Positions 10,600 to 22,378 of a stretch of 64,000 nucleotides of DNA are shown piece after piece. Made by a program: the position numbers and the translations under genes. The notes under the pieces are model-generated. The model saw only the letters and a list, made by a program, of their open reading frames with translations, ran no database searches and was not told where the DNA came from. Numbering within the stretch: the stretch's first letter is position 1; every line of letters starts with the position of its first letter. This DNA is from Eupeodes corollae (taxonomy: Eukaryota; Arthropoda; Insecta; Diptera; Syrphidae). The stretch is from positions 34,855,946-34,919,945 of the forward strand of contig NC_079148.1 in NCBI RefSeq assembly GCF_945859685.1, written 5' to 3'.

Positions 10600-13385
10600 T
10601 GCTGACTAGAATCAATCAGCTAGTGTCACAGTTTAATATATTTTTCATATCATCCATAGTTAGACTGATTTTATTCCAGTGGTCACGTCTATAAGCATTT
10701 AAAACAGGTCAGTTTCCAATAAAATGTATTAAGTCCTCTACTGCGTGTCGATTTAACAGTGTACATTCAGTGGATCGGTCGCTGCGATGGGGCATATAGT
10801 TAAGGTGCAAAAGCTCTCCTCTTGCTTTAAAGATTGTTGAAATAGTATCTATACAGTTGTTGTCGTGAAAATAATTGATTCATAGGTTGTGATCCAGCAC
10901 TCGACATAGGTTCCTGGATTCACTTTGTCTTGCTCGTTCATGGAAATGTTCAAATTTTGTTTTCTTAATAGTTTTCCACAGGACATTCAAGGTTTCTTTC
11001 CATCTTTCGCTTTACCGCTGTCCAGATTTAGGTTATGTTCCAAGCATAATCTTGACCACTCGCCAAAGAACTGGGACTTGCGTTGCACGATATAGTAGGC
11101 CACTATTTTAGGAAGTCTTTGCGGGGAGTATTCCATGATTTTTCTTATGTAGCTGATTTGAAGTTATAGAGTGTACAAGAAGAGAGGAGGAAGTCCAGTC
11201 CCTAAATGAAGCATGTACGTTGGAATGCTTTCTGGGAGACGGACAATTTTCGTTAAGAAGTATCTTAAGAGTATTTCAACGTCATCGTATTGAACAACTC
11301 TCCAGACCTGCGCGGCATAGCACATTTTTGATCTTACTACCGTCTCAAAAAGTTTGTCTTTCACACTTGTTGCGACGTTCTTTTTACCAATGAGCCCTTT
11401 CCAGTTGCAGTTAATGGCTATTTTAGCATCATGTAACTTGACTCCGAAGTGTTTCTCAAGAGAGAATTCGGGAGTCAAGATTACTCCTAGATACTTGTAC
11501 TCTTTGACTTTTTCAAGTTCCTTACCTTCCCAGGTCCATTTCTCATCCCTAGCGTATTCTCCAGTGTTTCTGAAAACCATAATTTTGGATTTGTCGGTGT
11601 TAACCTTTAGATTCCATTTACAGCAGTATTTACCGTTTCTGTCAGTAGGACAATGTTATCTGCATACATTAGACATTTGATGCTTATTCCATTGAAATCA
11701 ATCCCTCCTGGGAGAGAGGTAGTGATGTCATCAAGAAATATCGAAAAAAGCAAAGGACTCAGTAAACACCCTTGTTTGACGCCAATTTTTGTATCAAACC
11801 AGGAAGACAATTGTTTCCCATCCCGAACTGCCGCTTGGTTTTGCTCGTACATACTTTGCAACACTTTAAGGATCTTCGTTGAAACTCCTACATTGCTTAG
11901 TTTAAGGAATAAAGAATTTCTGTCTATGGAATCAAAAGTAGCCTTAAAATCCACGAAAAAAGCATATAGCTTCTTTCCGTTATCAAGGTATGTCTTGAGC
12001 GTGAAGATGTTATCCACAGTGGAATATTCCTTGCGAAAGCCTGCTTGAAACTCACCAAGAAGTCCATTGTCCGTTATTCATTTCGTTAAGCGATTGAGAA
12101 GTACATCAGAGAAGATTTTCGTTACAGTGTTCAAGAAAGATATTCCTCTGTAGTTACTCGCCTTTTCTGCACTTTCCTTTTTAAAAATTGGGAAGATAAT
12201 GCTTTTCCTGAAGTTTTCTTCCACCACACATTCATCGAAAATATGATTAAAACATCCAGTAAGGTATTTTTGGAATATATTCGTGGAGTACTTATAAAAC
12301 TCGTAGGGTATACGGTCTATTCCTGGAGCCTTATTCAGCTTGCAGGCGTCAAGTGCATTTTGTACCTCTAAAAGTGTGATAGGCGCATCTAGTTCCACAA
12401 TTTCTTTGTAAGGAAGGGCAAATAAGTGATGATTTATGTTACCAGGAGAGTTAAAACAGTTTTTAAAGTATTCTGTTAACACTTCAGCGTTTACTTAATT
12501 GCTATTTAATCTTTTGGCTAGCTTCCAAAAGTCACGACTGTCATTTAACTCTTGCGTGAGATTTTGCCAGTATTGCCTTTGTTTTTCCTTGCAGATACTT
12601 TTATGTTCACTATTTTCTTTTTCTTAAGCTAATTTGGTAGCAGAGGTTGGTATTTTTTTTGCCAAACTTAGGTAAGAAAAGGATTTTTTTCAGCGCATTA
12701 AAGCAATCTGCTCATACCAGAGCTGTTTTTTGGTTGATCGTCTTCATTCATCAGCTTGAAAAGGTTTCGCGGCAACAGCTATACAAGACGTCAAGGTATC
12801 TATTCCTTGGCTGGTTTGCGATTCGGAGAGGTCAATTGTATCAAGAGCTCGGTCTAGTTCTGTTTGGTATCGCTGTGCAAATGTTTCATTCCACATTAAT
12901 TTGGGGGGTAACTGTCTTTCTGGCTCGGTATTCATGTTTTCAGTGCTAAGTTTGACCGTTACTAATTGTGGAAGATTATCGGAGTATGGATATTCGCCTA
13001 TCTCAAGATCAGGCATGCATTTTAACCATTCATCTCTTACTAGGCAGTAGTCTATCGTTGAAGCAACATTGCCTCTGAAAAAAGTAAGAGAGCCATCTTT
13101 GTAGCTCTTTGCTCGACCATTGAGAAGTGACAGGCTGATTGACTCACACATTTCAATGAAATTCCTGCCATTCAATGAAATTCCTGCCATTGCTATCGAT
13201 TGTTTTGTCTTTTATTTTCCTGGGGGTGTAAGCAGTTTCACTAGTGAAATATGGATTTAACAGCCACAGTTGTGTGCCACCGACCCTAGCATTACAATCT
13301 AAAACAAGCATTACATTTTGTTGTTTAAATTCCAAGAAGAAGTTGTACAGGGAACAGAAATCTTGCTGCCAAACGTTGCAATTAA
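10600..13385 (-). pseudogene. Endonuclease/reverse transcriptase ORF2, broken
   Basis: The endonuclease C-terminal half shows LVLDCNARVGG (D-x-N motif with the first D kept), GRNFIE, STIDYCLVRDEW and SDNLPQ, where SDH is expected: the catalytic H is changed to N. The RT shows LNKAPGIDRIPYEFYK, NYRGISFLNTVTKIF, FFVDFKATFDSIDRNSLF (motif A), GVKQGCLLSPLLFSIFLDDI (motif B) and KCLMYADNIVLLTE (motif C, YADN: second catalytic D lost). Thumb: YKYLGVILTPEFSLEKHF, then GTGLPPLFLYTL. A Cys/His-type tail (ECTLLNRHAVEDLIHFIGN) lies near 10720-10770. Breaks include a 19 bp tandem duplication at 13152-13189 that shifts the frame, and further shifts between 12482, 12078 and 11607. Confidence 0.8.
13152..13189. 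repeat. 19 bp perfect tandem duplication in the endonuclease
   Basis: ttcaatgaaattcctgcca occurs twice without a gap (13152-13170 and 13171-13189). As 19 is not a multiple of three, it breaks the endonuclease frame between NGRNFIE and its repeat. Confidence 0.95.
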
Positions 13386-13429
13386 TATAAACTGGAAAGG
13401 TGAAGAATGATTGTCCGGTTTTTATGAGC

Positions 13430-14206
13430 TGTCACCAATTAAATGTCTTAGAAATGTCTCAATTGCGTCATCATCTTCACATGTTAGGTTGTTCTTCGCA
13501 TTCAGATTAAACATGTGATTGTTTATCGTAATTTTTTCTCTTCGAATTTGTGTTTCAATTTTATTATTCTTGGCCAGAACTTCATTTCGGATATTTACTA
13601 ATCGCCACCTTTTCTCGCGCGCTGCTGCTGGGTAGTCCCTATGTAGAGAGATGCTCTCGTTGCGAAGCTTGGACGTCGGAGCAAAAGATGTGATAACGAT
13701 GGTGTCCGCATAGTATTTAATTTTTATTTCAACAAAAAAGTTGAATCATCTGACTTCAGCAAATCTGGGCAGATACTTTTTGATTTTTCTGTCGCTATTT
13801 GGCCTTTCACAACAGGGAGGTGCAAGATAATGTTTTTTTCAATTGCTTTCTAAGCTAAACAGTTGCTCGAGATCAGAGCATTTCAACTCCATTTGATGCA
13901 GCTTGTCTTAAAGAGCTGCGTTATTTTGCTTCAGGTTATGGATTTCGGCACATATTCCGTCTAGGTCTGCCTTTGTGCAGACATTTTTAAGCTTCTCATC
14001 AAGAAGCGAGGAAAAATCGTTGAGCGACATGTTAACGCCGGCAATATTCTCTTTTGGTGGCATTTTTTGTGGTGGATATAATGGGGATGTAGATGATAAT
14101 TTTCTTTTTGGGGTAGCACTATTATCACTTGAGCTAGATTTCACCGTTGTTCTTTGCATATCTACTTTGTGCTCTTGGTTTTATTTAGTGTTGGTGATCT
14201 CGGCAT
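13430..14206 (-). pseudogene. LINE ORF1 protein, coiled coil plus RRM/CTD-like region
   Basis: The likely start is ATG at 14206 (MPRSPTLNKTKSTK), with a one-base shift into the frame read from 14159 (MQRTTVKSSSS). There is a Ser/Lys/Pro-rich head, then a heptad-like stretch (VNMSLNDFSSLLDEKLKNV, ICAEIHNLKQNNAAL) that would form a coiled coil. After a stop, the frame from about 13730 to 13440 gives IKYYADTIVITSFAPTSK, HRDYPAAAREKRWRLVNIRN and INNHMFNL. This resembles the C-terminal domain of L1-type ORF1 proteins. The RNA-binding role is known for the family; assignment here is by pattern only. Confidence 0.5.
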
Positions 14207-16583
14207 GAAAGATAAAGTGAATTGTGACTCACCTCGGGAGTTTAATTGAATAATTGTTCACATTGCGATGATTTTAACTTTTGTTTTTTGTTTTTATTTT
14301 ACTTTAAAGGTCTTTTATAAGGTATTAAAATAAAGTCCATGGATCATATGTTTTTCATTAATTAAATGGTAAAAAGTAGTTTAATTTATATAAATTTTCT
14401 TTTTCAAGTCATCTTGTTTAAAATTTAGTATTCATTCATTTCATGTGAACCAATTGTAAAACTGAAGCTTGTACTACCTTAAAAGATATTGTATCTTACT
14501 GTGCAAGACTAAATAATATGTAATAAATACAAATATGAGACAATAAAACTTTATAATATCAATCATGTGACAACAATTATTTTAGAGATGAGTCTCTAGT
14601 CTCAGAAATGAGGTTGATTTTAAATTCAGAACTGAAATACGAGAATGTAATTATAGACTGCAATGATCTGATTTAAATCCTGTTTGTTCGCATTATTTTT
14701 GTCCAAAATAAAAGTCAAGCATAAAAATGTTTCTTTAATTTGTATATACAACAAATGTTTCAAAATTTTAAGCTATCTTCTCGATATCGTATAACCTTTT
14801 AGCTCAAAACATCATAATACCAAACACACAAATATTAGATTTCTTAGAACGAATTTGTACTTCAACTACTTCATTGTTAGAATACTTATTGTAAAGTATA
14901 AGGGGTTGAGGAATGTAAAAAAAATTAACTAAAAACAACAATTTTCTAATCAAGCGTATTTGTAATCAATAATTTTGAACGTTTCTCATTTATGCACCTT
15001 TAGTATTTTATCCTTTTTTTAAATAAATTCTAAATTTTATTTTAAATCAACTACATTTTAATGCTTCTTATTCAATTTAAACTGCCTCGCTGAGGGATTT
15101 TCACTTCCTTATTTTTCAGTCATGATTTTTTGATGTCCTTAAAAACAAATGTTAATTTTAAGATTGTCGTTATACAAAACAAAATATTATAATATTGCAA
15201 TATTTTGTTTTATTCAAAAAAAAAAAAAAAACAAAACAAAAACATAATAGTTAATGTTCCTTTTATCACGTAATGTCTATTATATAGAACATCTGTCCGA
15301 TTATATCCTGAAAAGTAGTCAAAGGATATTTAAGAAATTCTAAAAAAAAAACAACTTACTGTATTATAATAAAGGGTAATCATCATCGAGAGGAGACGAT
15401 GATGATGAGATTCTTATAAAGCAAAAATGTTGGTATAGAAACGAACAAAAATTACAAAAAAAGGTAAAGAAAAAAGGAAGAAGGACTCTTAGTCAATTTA
15501 TTCCACCTGTGTACATATTATACGTATATACTAAATGATGCTATAGACATACATAAGAACATCATAGTCTATTGAGACCTTTAAAGATTTACATTATATC
15601 TATCTAACAAAGCCAACCAAATGAACTAGAATGAATATTTACAACACTTAAAGTGTTTGCTTTAAAACAACTTTTTTTCTCTTTTGAGGACGAGGGACGG
15701 TATGAGGATGTCGAAGAGTTTCAATGATGATGTAAATTCCAACAACTACAACAAAAAATAACTACAGTAAAAAAAAAGGGTCCTTCATATTAAATCTTGT
15801 GTATTTTGTATCTTCTTTGCATTAAGTTGAATATAAATTGGGTACCTTTCTGAGTCTACCTACACGTTGCCCGACCTACTTAGTCTCTTCATTTGAATAA
15901 TAAACGTAGAGCGTTTATTGGAATAAGGCTTTTGATTAAAATAGAATGATGAAAAAATGAGACATAATAAAGTTTTGAAGGTCACAAACTAAAGTGAAAA
16001 AAATAAAGCTTGATGTAAGATATAATAATATATTAAATTTACATCAATACTTTTCAAGGTAGGCTGAGGACAAAATAATAACAATATAGGGAGTCCTTTT
16101 TTTTGCAGTAGAAAATATATAGAGCAAACAAAAATTCTGTTTTAATAACATTTTGAATTTCTCTGCATATTATTAATTGTTACTTTAGACGACGGACATC
16201 GGTAGAGAATTGAAATTACATATCTTCTCAAGTCATGAAAAATCTTGGCCTCGTCTCTTCAAAATAATACTATTTAATAAGCCTTCAGAGACAAGGCTGA
16301 AACGAGACTTACAGTTTTGTCAGTTTGTTTTGGTTTATATTTTACTTTTTTATTTTGAATAAAAGAAAATACGTTTTGCTTTTTTTTTTAGTGCTTTTTT
16401 GTGTTGTTTGAAAAATCAACAAACTGGTCGACAAGGATTTGTGACTGTCAATTAAATTGCAATATATTGTGTGGCCATAATTTAACTCTGACTTCAATAT
16501 TACTGTATCATGTCAGGTTTTTATTTCATTCAAAAATTATTATAAGCTTAAACAAATCATGTAAAGTTGTTTCTTAAACTCAA
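14207..16583. other. AT-rich non-coding stretch
   Basis: No gene supported. It contains a hairpin with 9 bp arms at 15180-15207 (caaaatatt...aatattttg) and another with 10 bp arms at 15379-15406 (atcatcatcg...cgatgatgat). Poly-A and AT runs are frequent. Confidence 0.5.
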
Positions 16584-16627
16584 TACAGTAGACGCTCGAT
16601 ATAGTGAAGTAATAAAAACCAGCCATG

Positions 16628-16659
16628 TTCACTATTTCGAGATTGTTCACTATTTCGAG
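16628..16659 (+). repeat. Subterminal repeats of the pogo-like element, left
   Basis: Two direct copies of ttcactatttcgag (16628-16641 and 16646-16659). The same motif, inverted, lies inside the left TIR. These are probable transposase binding sites, by analogy with other Tc1/pogo elements. Confidence 0.8.
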
Positions 16660-16843
16660 CGGGAGGCTAGAAACGCTTTCCAAAGTTGAATTTGATCAAA
16701 AATGCACATTTTGTTCAGTGTGAAGGTAATTATATTTATTTAATCAATAAACAAACATTTTAATCAAGAAACAGCAAAACAAAAACAGTAACAATTCATA
16801 ATATATACTTTTATAAAATAACATAAAACAAAAACATTTTAAC

Positions 16844-18526
16844 TCATAAAAAACAAAAAAAGAATAATATTGGAAAGTAGTTTGTCACTTTTGTCTGACT
16901 TTTTCTTAAATTTAAATTAATTTGAATGGCTTTTTCTTGTAATCGTTTCATGACCATAATATCAGAAAAGTCTGTATTATTATGTCCCGCCCACTCAATT
17001 ATCTTGTCAAAGAGAATGACAGCATCCTTTGAAGAAACGGAACATGTTGGTCGCTCCATTACCAACTGCACATCTTCTTCTTCGTTTTCGGCTTCTTCAA
17101 TATCCGACAAGACTTTATCTTCGTTCCAATCGCATATGTCACCAGGTGTATGCGTTATGCCTTCGTTTAGATGATTGAGTAGATTAATCACCTCTTCAGA
17201 AATTTTTTTGATGTCCTGTTGCCTAAGAACACTAAGGGGTATATCATCTTCCTCATCAAAACGTTCGTTGGATTCAAAAATATTTTTCCAACACTTTGCA
17301 ATGACCGCACCATCCAAGCTATCCCAAGCCGATCGTGATTTCTTTTACCGCTTCGCAAATATTTTCTAAAGCAACATAAGAAAATTTAACGTTATGTATA
17401 TTTCTTGCATCTTTATCATTTCACTACCTACCTTTTTCAGCTGCAATAATTGACAATAACAAGCTTTTTCTATAAAAAAGTTTTGTCAGTCGGATTACGT
17501 TTTGGTCCATCGGTTGAATGAGTGGAGTTACATTTGGTGGCATATATGTAGATGACTGTTATGCAGCAATCTGATGTTTGCAGCTGATTTTCCGGAGGGT
17601 GACTAGGAGCGTTATCCAAAATAAGAAGAGCTTTAAGTGGCAAATCATTATTTTTAAGAAAGTTTTGAACTTCTGGAACAAATAAATTATGAAACCAGTC
17701 TTTAAATATTGCTCCTGTCATCCAAGCTGATTTGGAGTGTCGGTAATGTACGGGCAAGCACACATTTCTAAATGGGCGAGGATTTTTGGCTTTTCCAATT
17801 TCAAGAGGTTTTACTTTATGGCGACCTGAAGCATTGGTGCAAGCCATGAAAGTAATTCTTTGTTTTTCGGCTTTTCTCCCTTGAGCAGTCTTCTCAGCCC
17901 ACGAAACATATGTTTTTCCAGGAAGAAGCTTCCAATATAAACCTGACTCATCAGCGTTATATATTTGATCTGGCTTGAGATCCATACTCTTTATTTTTTC
18001 TTGAAGAACTCGTTTAAAAGGGCAGACCAGTTCTGGTTGAGAAGATAGCTTCTCTCCGGATATTTTCAGATATCGAACTCCATACCTTTTTTTAAATTTT
18101 TGTAGCCAACCATCGCTTGTAACAAAACCATATCTGTTGCCATTTATTTTGTCCAGTATGGAAATAGCTTTTTGTTTCAATATCAGTCCACTCACAGGCA
18201 GATTCTTTCTACGTTGCTCCAAGAACCATTTATACAGCCTTTTTTCTACATCTGGAAGTTCGGATGTCCTCAAAGTTTTTCTTTTTCCAGGGCCACAATA
18301 AGTCTGAGTCGCCGTACCTGTTATATTGTCCTTCTTTTTATATATCGAACTTACGGTAGATCTGGCTATTCCATATTTTTTGGCCAAAAACGTTGCCGAA
18401 GTACCTGTTAAAAATGTGAATTAACCACTTACCATTTATTTTTTAAGTTAAGAAATGTATAATACCTGCTGACAGCTTCTTTAATACCTCAGTTTTTTCA
18501 AGCAATGTTAAATGCTTTCGGGCCAT
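16844..18526 (-). pseudogene. pogo/jerky-like transposase (DDE_1, CENP-B HTH), two introns, frameshifted
   Basis: The start is ATG at 18526 (MARKHLTLLEKTEVLKKLSAG). A GT-AG intron at 18405-18465 (61 bp) joins this to TSATFLAKKYGIARSTVS, completing the N-terminal Psq/CENP-B helix-turn-helix. A second DNA-binding HTH follows (KRLYKWFLEQRRKNLPVSG to YGFVTSDGWLQKFKKRYGV). Catalytic residues: D in YNADESGLYWKLLP, D in LLILDNAPSHP, D in VTPLIQPMDQN, spaced DD34D once a small frameshift near 17543 is allowed for. A second putative intron, 17366-17431, has GT-AG ends. Another one-base shift near 17335 precedes SAWDSLDGAVIAKCWKNIF. The C-terminus is acidic (EEAENEEEDVQLV). The family cuts and pastes DNA in the nucleus. 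The introns are inferred from splice sites and frame, not transcripts. Confidence 0.85.
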
Positions 18527-18827
18527 TCTAACTTAACAATGCACTAAAATTAACCAGATATGTGTTTACGCACAGAAAATCCAAACAAAAATGAGAATAT
18601 TGCACACATTTCAGCAGTTGGTCGAATTTGTTTTCAAAATTACAATGTTGTACAAAAGTAAAAACACAGCAAGAACTTGTGTTTAACTGAGGAAAGTGGT
18701 TGCTTTCTTTTGTGATTCAGTGTAAAATATACTTGAATGAACGGTAAAATTTGCTCATAGGCAGTCGACATGCTGTAGACGCATTGCAGCTGCAATAATC
18801 TTGTTCAAACTTGAGAAAAAATATGTG

Positions 18828-18933
18828 TTCACTATATCGAGATTTTTATTGTTCACTATTTAGAGTAGTGCATGTAAAATTTTGGGTGTTCACTATATTG
18901 GATAGTTCACTCTTCCGAGATTCACTATATCGA
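18828..18933 (+). repeat. Subterminal repeats of the pogo-like element, right
   Basis: Five copies, some decayed, of the ttcactatatcga motif at 18828, 18852, 18889, 18906 and 18921, all in the same orientation as the left-end copies. The last one is part of the right TIR. Confidence 0.8.
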
Positions 18934-19059
18934 ACGTCTACTGTACATTATTTATTTACTTCTTAATAACCGCAAGGAAAACTAAATTTCATAAGTAGGA
19001 CTGTTAACCCAATTTGTTGTTACTTAAAACAAAAACATCTTTTCATTATTATATCTCTT

Positions 19060-19858
19060 TTTTTGTTATTAATAAAGGAAAACTACCAAATTCTTTGCGA
19101 AGACAAATTCTCTAACGAAATAAAAGAACAAAATGTAAATGAATATAAAGGTGGAATAAATCAAATTAAAATACCGGAAAAATATTCCATTCCGAAATCA
19201 GTGATTTGCCGATTAATACAATTTTACAAATCCAAAAAGTCATTTAAAATGGTTCGAGAGGTGGCAAACTAAGGCAAACAATAAAACGAGAGGATTGTGC
19301 AATAATAAAATCAAATAAAAAATACTTTTTATAGCACCGTGAGAGATACGAACCCAACTCGACCTGAATGTAAGCTCGAGAACAATTCGGAGGCGAGCTG
19401 TTGATGATGGACTTAAATCTTTCAAAGCTGTAAAAAAGCATTTTATTCCAAACAAAATCAAGCTGGCGAAATTAACTGGACCGAAAATGAAGGAACGTAC
19501 TATTTTTCGACGAGTCCGAATTCAATTTCAAGGGTTCCGATGGCTTCCGTTGCGTTCTCAGACCAACCAAAGAGGTACTAAATCCACTTTACACCAAAGC
19601 TACTGTGAAACACAGAGGAGGTAACATAATGGTGAGGGGATGTTTTTTTTGGGCATTGACTGGGACCGATTCACCAAAAAGATGGTACAAAGGAACGTTT
19701 TATGTACCGCGATGTTTTGCGAAATACAATGCTCCCACACGCTGAGGATAGATTGCCTCTGAAATAGATATTTCAGCAGGACAGCGACCCAAAGCATACA
19801 TACGTCCCATACTGTTAAGTATGCTTGATATGCACTTTGGTTGACGACTTTCATCAAT
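19060..19858 (+). pseudogene. Tc1-like transposase, 5' part of a split copy
   Basis: Frames together give IPKSVICRLIQFYKSKKS (HTH), LDLNVSSRTIRRRAVDDG and LKSFKAVKK (second HTH). Next come FDESEFN-like with FNFKGSDGFRC (first catalytic D region), KEVLNPLYTKATVKHRGG, GNIMVRGCFF, RFMYRDVLRNTMLPHAED and FQQDSDPKHT (second catalytic D). At least five frameshifts or stops. The similarity stops just after the DPKHT motif, near 19858, and resumes at 22150, so a retrotransposon has split the gene. The function of the intact family is DDE cut-and-paste transposition. Confidence 0.82.
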
Positions 19859-19859
19859 C

Positions 19860-22148
19860 TGATGTACCTATAGAAATAATTTCCATAAAAGTTAAAACTG
19901 TGACAGGATCGCTATAAATTATCGCCACATATATACCTCCAAACTCTCCTAACAACGTTTTTAAAACCTTAATTAATTGTATAAACGAAATAAACGATCA
20001 AATTGAGGCACAAGATAAGCTAATAGTCTTAGGAGATATCAAACTTGATCTGGACTAAACAGATGCATGAGTACTATCTATCTCCTATTAACATTTTCTC
20101 TACCAATGAATTCTTGACAATTGACGGTTTTTACTCATCTGGACTAAACCAATTTAATGGGATTGCCAACAACTTCAACAAAATATTGGACCTGTTATTT
20201 TTCTCGGACGCACTTAATGCTGATATTGCTGTAAATTCAGCCATTACCCTACTTGTCGAAGAAGACCGACATCACCCAGCATTAGACCTATCTTTTAATT
20301 TCTTTTAATTTAAATGTATGTAATGTTCCCAATTGCTTCAAAGAAAATCTTGAATTTAACTTTAAAAAATGCAGACTTAATGAACTTTTCAACCTGTTAT
20401 GTAATGTCAACTGGAATCATTTGTTTAGAATTGTGACATTAATGCTATGTGCTATAAATTCTACTGTGTTCTCTTTAACTTTTTTTATGAGACCACACCA
20501 TTGCGAAAACCGCGCAATATTTCTAAATCTCCTGCATGGTTTGACTCTTGCTTAAAAAACTTAAAACTAAAAAAGAAACAAGGACTGGATTAAATATAAT
20601 AAAACAAAAGCTGATAATGACTTGAAATATGTTTATTTCTATTCCAGATAATCTTTATAATGTCTTTATTTTAAATACTGAGACCGACATAAGTAGCAAC
20701 CCAAAAATCTTTGGAGATTTGTAAATAGTAAGAGATGTACTGACGGATATACAAACTGCATGTTTTTCAACAACAAACTTAGTCTAGTCTGGCTCTAGAA
20801 AAATTTCAAACATGTTTGCAAATTTTTTCAAAGATGCTTTCGAAGTATCGAACTCCTTTCAAACGCCTGAGTCATTGGCCCTCTCTCAAAATTTCTCTCA
20901 TTTGAATTCAATTAGTCTGTGGATCTCTGAAGATGAAATCGTTCGCAAAGCTTCAGAACTTAACATTTGTCATAGCCCTGGTCCAGATGGTGTACCTTCT
21001 TATATTATGAAAAAAGTACATCCTTTTTGTCTTATCCTCTTCATATTCTTTTTAATGAATCGCTTAAATCTTCAATTTTTCCTGAAATTTGAAAAACTTC
21101 GTTCATAACTAAGTTATTTGAGTCCATTATTTGTAAAGTCATATCGTTTAATTGTAAGTCTATAATTTGTAACAGTCAACATGGTTTTGTTCAAAATAAG
21201 TCAACACTTACTAACCTCTTTCATTTCAGTTCATTTTGTTTAGATTATTTTGATAAACAAAAAGAAGTTGACTGTGTCTTCACAGACTTCAAGGGCCTTT
21301 GATAATTTGTGCCATAAATCGTTTACTTCCAAACTTAAATGCCAAGGCTTTAAAGATAAATTTGTTAGTTGGGTTTCATCGTACTTTTATAATAGATCGT
21401 GCAGCGTAGTTTTTAGGAATGTCCAGTCATCATATTTTTATACGAACTCTGGTGTACCACAAGGTAGCCACTTAGAACCTTTACTGTTTATTTTATACGT
21501 TAACGACTTACTTCTATTATAAAACGCTCATCTGTTTTAATTTACTCCTAAAAGATGATCTAAATAGGTGATTTTCGCGACCCATATATTCCTAAACTTC
21601 TTTATATATCATTTGTAAGACCAATATTGGAATATGGCTGCATAATATGGGCTCCCTTTTATTCAGTCTATATAAACAGAATGGAAGGAGTACAAAGAAG
21701 TTTCATGCGCTTCTGCCTTCGTTTCTTCCCATGGTCCAATAGGCTCGAACTTCCACCCTTTAATCATAGGCCTACGTTCATAAATCTTCCATCGCTTTCT
21801 AAACACAGATTCAGAAATGCTTTATTATAAAATTAATCAATGGGTCAGTCAAGTCACCATCAATTTTGGAACCATTAAACTTTATTTATAGCCGTTCAAG
21901 TATTAGAAGACAAGTTCCTTTACGTCCTACATCGAGCAGATCGAACTATGCTAAAAATAGTCCCCACAACCAATTGATTTCAGTTTACAACAAGTATAAC
22001 TTTTTGGTTATTGTGTAAGCGATGATTTTAAAAGTAAAACATCAGTATAGCTTGTTTTTTGCTTAAAGCATTGTAAATCTATTAATCTAAGAAAAAATTT
22101 TATATTAGTCTTAAGTTCTAACGTTAGTTTGTTTAACGAATTCAATAA
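19860..22148 (+). pseudogene. Non-LTR retrotransposon nested in the Tc1-like element
   Basis: The endonuclease part shows ATYIPPNSPNNVFKTLI, KLIVLGDI, FNKILDLLFFSDALNADI and DRHHPAL (the H of the DHHP-type motif). The RT shows SELNICHSPGPDGVPSYIM, NSQHGFVQNKSTLTN-like, FTDFSRAFDN (motif A, by frame change at 21290) and NSGVPQGSHLEPLLFILYVN (motif B; G to E). Motif C is absent: sequence jumps at about 21520 from DLLLL to the thumb, so the YADD block is deleted. C-terminus: ISFVRPILEYGCIIWAPF, MEGVQRSFMRFCLRFFPW and SNRLELPPF. The 3' end is caataaaa at about 22148, followed by taag; taag also ends the left Tc1 flank, a possible 4 bp target duplication. Jockey/CR1-group by wording; clade not fixed. 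Confidence 0.78.
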
Positions 22149-22149
22149 A

Positions 22150-22378
22150 ATAAGACATGGTTTCAAGAACAGTCCCTACATCTCAACCCCATAGAAAATC
22201 TATGTGAAATTGTAGATCGTAAGGACTAATTGTAAAAATAAAAATGATGTGTTTGATCAAATTAAATTAGCTTGTGATCATAGCATTATAATCCATTTAA
22301 TTGACTTAATTCATCGAAGATGTTCTGAAGTGATTAAAACGAAAGGGGTTTTCTACCAAATACTAGCAATAGTTTAGT
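22150..22378 (+). pseudogene. Tc1-like transposase, 3' part of the split copy
   Basis: aagacatggtttcaagaac opens the segment (TWFQEQS). After a shift come LNPIENLCEIVDR (with the third catalytic acid E), KNKNDVFDQIKLACD, IIIHLIDLIHRRCSEVIKTK and a stop at about 22376. This continues directly from the DPKHT motif that ends the segment at 19858, so the two pieces are one gene. Strand and frame order agree. Confidence 0.82.

Larger units (their letters stand above)
10550..14206 (-). mobile_element. Non-LTR retrotransposon with ORF1 and EN/RT, decayed
   Basis: Read on the minus strand, this runs from an ORF1 start at 14206 through ORF1 (to about 13430), endonuclease (about 13380-12744), RT (12482-11607), thumb (11580 onward) and a C-terminal tail that fades near 10550. 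The order is the standard two-ORF layout of an APE-type LINE. The N-terminal half of the endonuclease is gone, which joins the end of ORF1 almost directly to the second half of the nuclease. No target duplication was found. The clade is unresolved, although the phrases GVKQGCLLSPLLFSIFL and GTGLPPLFLYTLKLQ are typical of one insect LINE group. Confidence 0.75.
16586..18943 (-). mobile_element. pogo/jerky-like DNA transposon with TIRs and TA target duplication
   Basis: Left end cagtagacgctcgatatag at 16586, right end ending in cgaacgtctactg at 18943. The outer 23 bp are inverted repeats with one mismatch (C versus T at position 10). The element is flanked by TA at 16584-16585 and 18944-18945, the target duplication of Tc1/mariner/pogo elements. 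Length 2358 bp. One transposase gene fills most of it on the minus strand. A motif TTCACTATWTCGAG is repeated next to both ends. This is one of the best-bounded elements in the window. Confidence 0.93.

Noticed and set aside
16464..16495. Possible left TIR of the Tc1-like element (tgtgtggccataatttaac against the right end at 22911-22947)
   Set aside because: Only a core of about ten bases matches and the pogo-like element lies between; the pairing is too weak to call.
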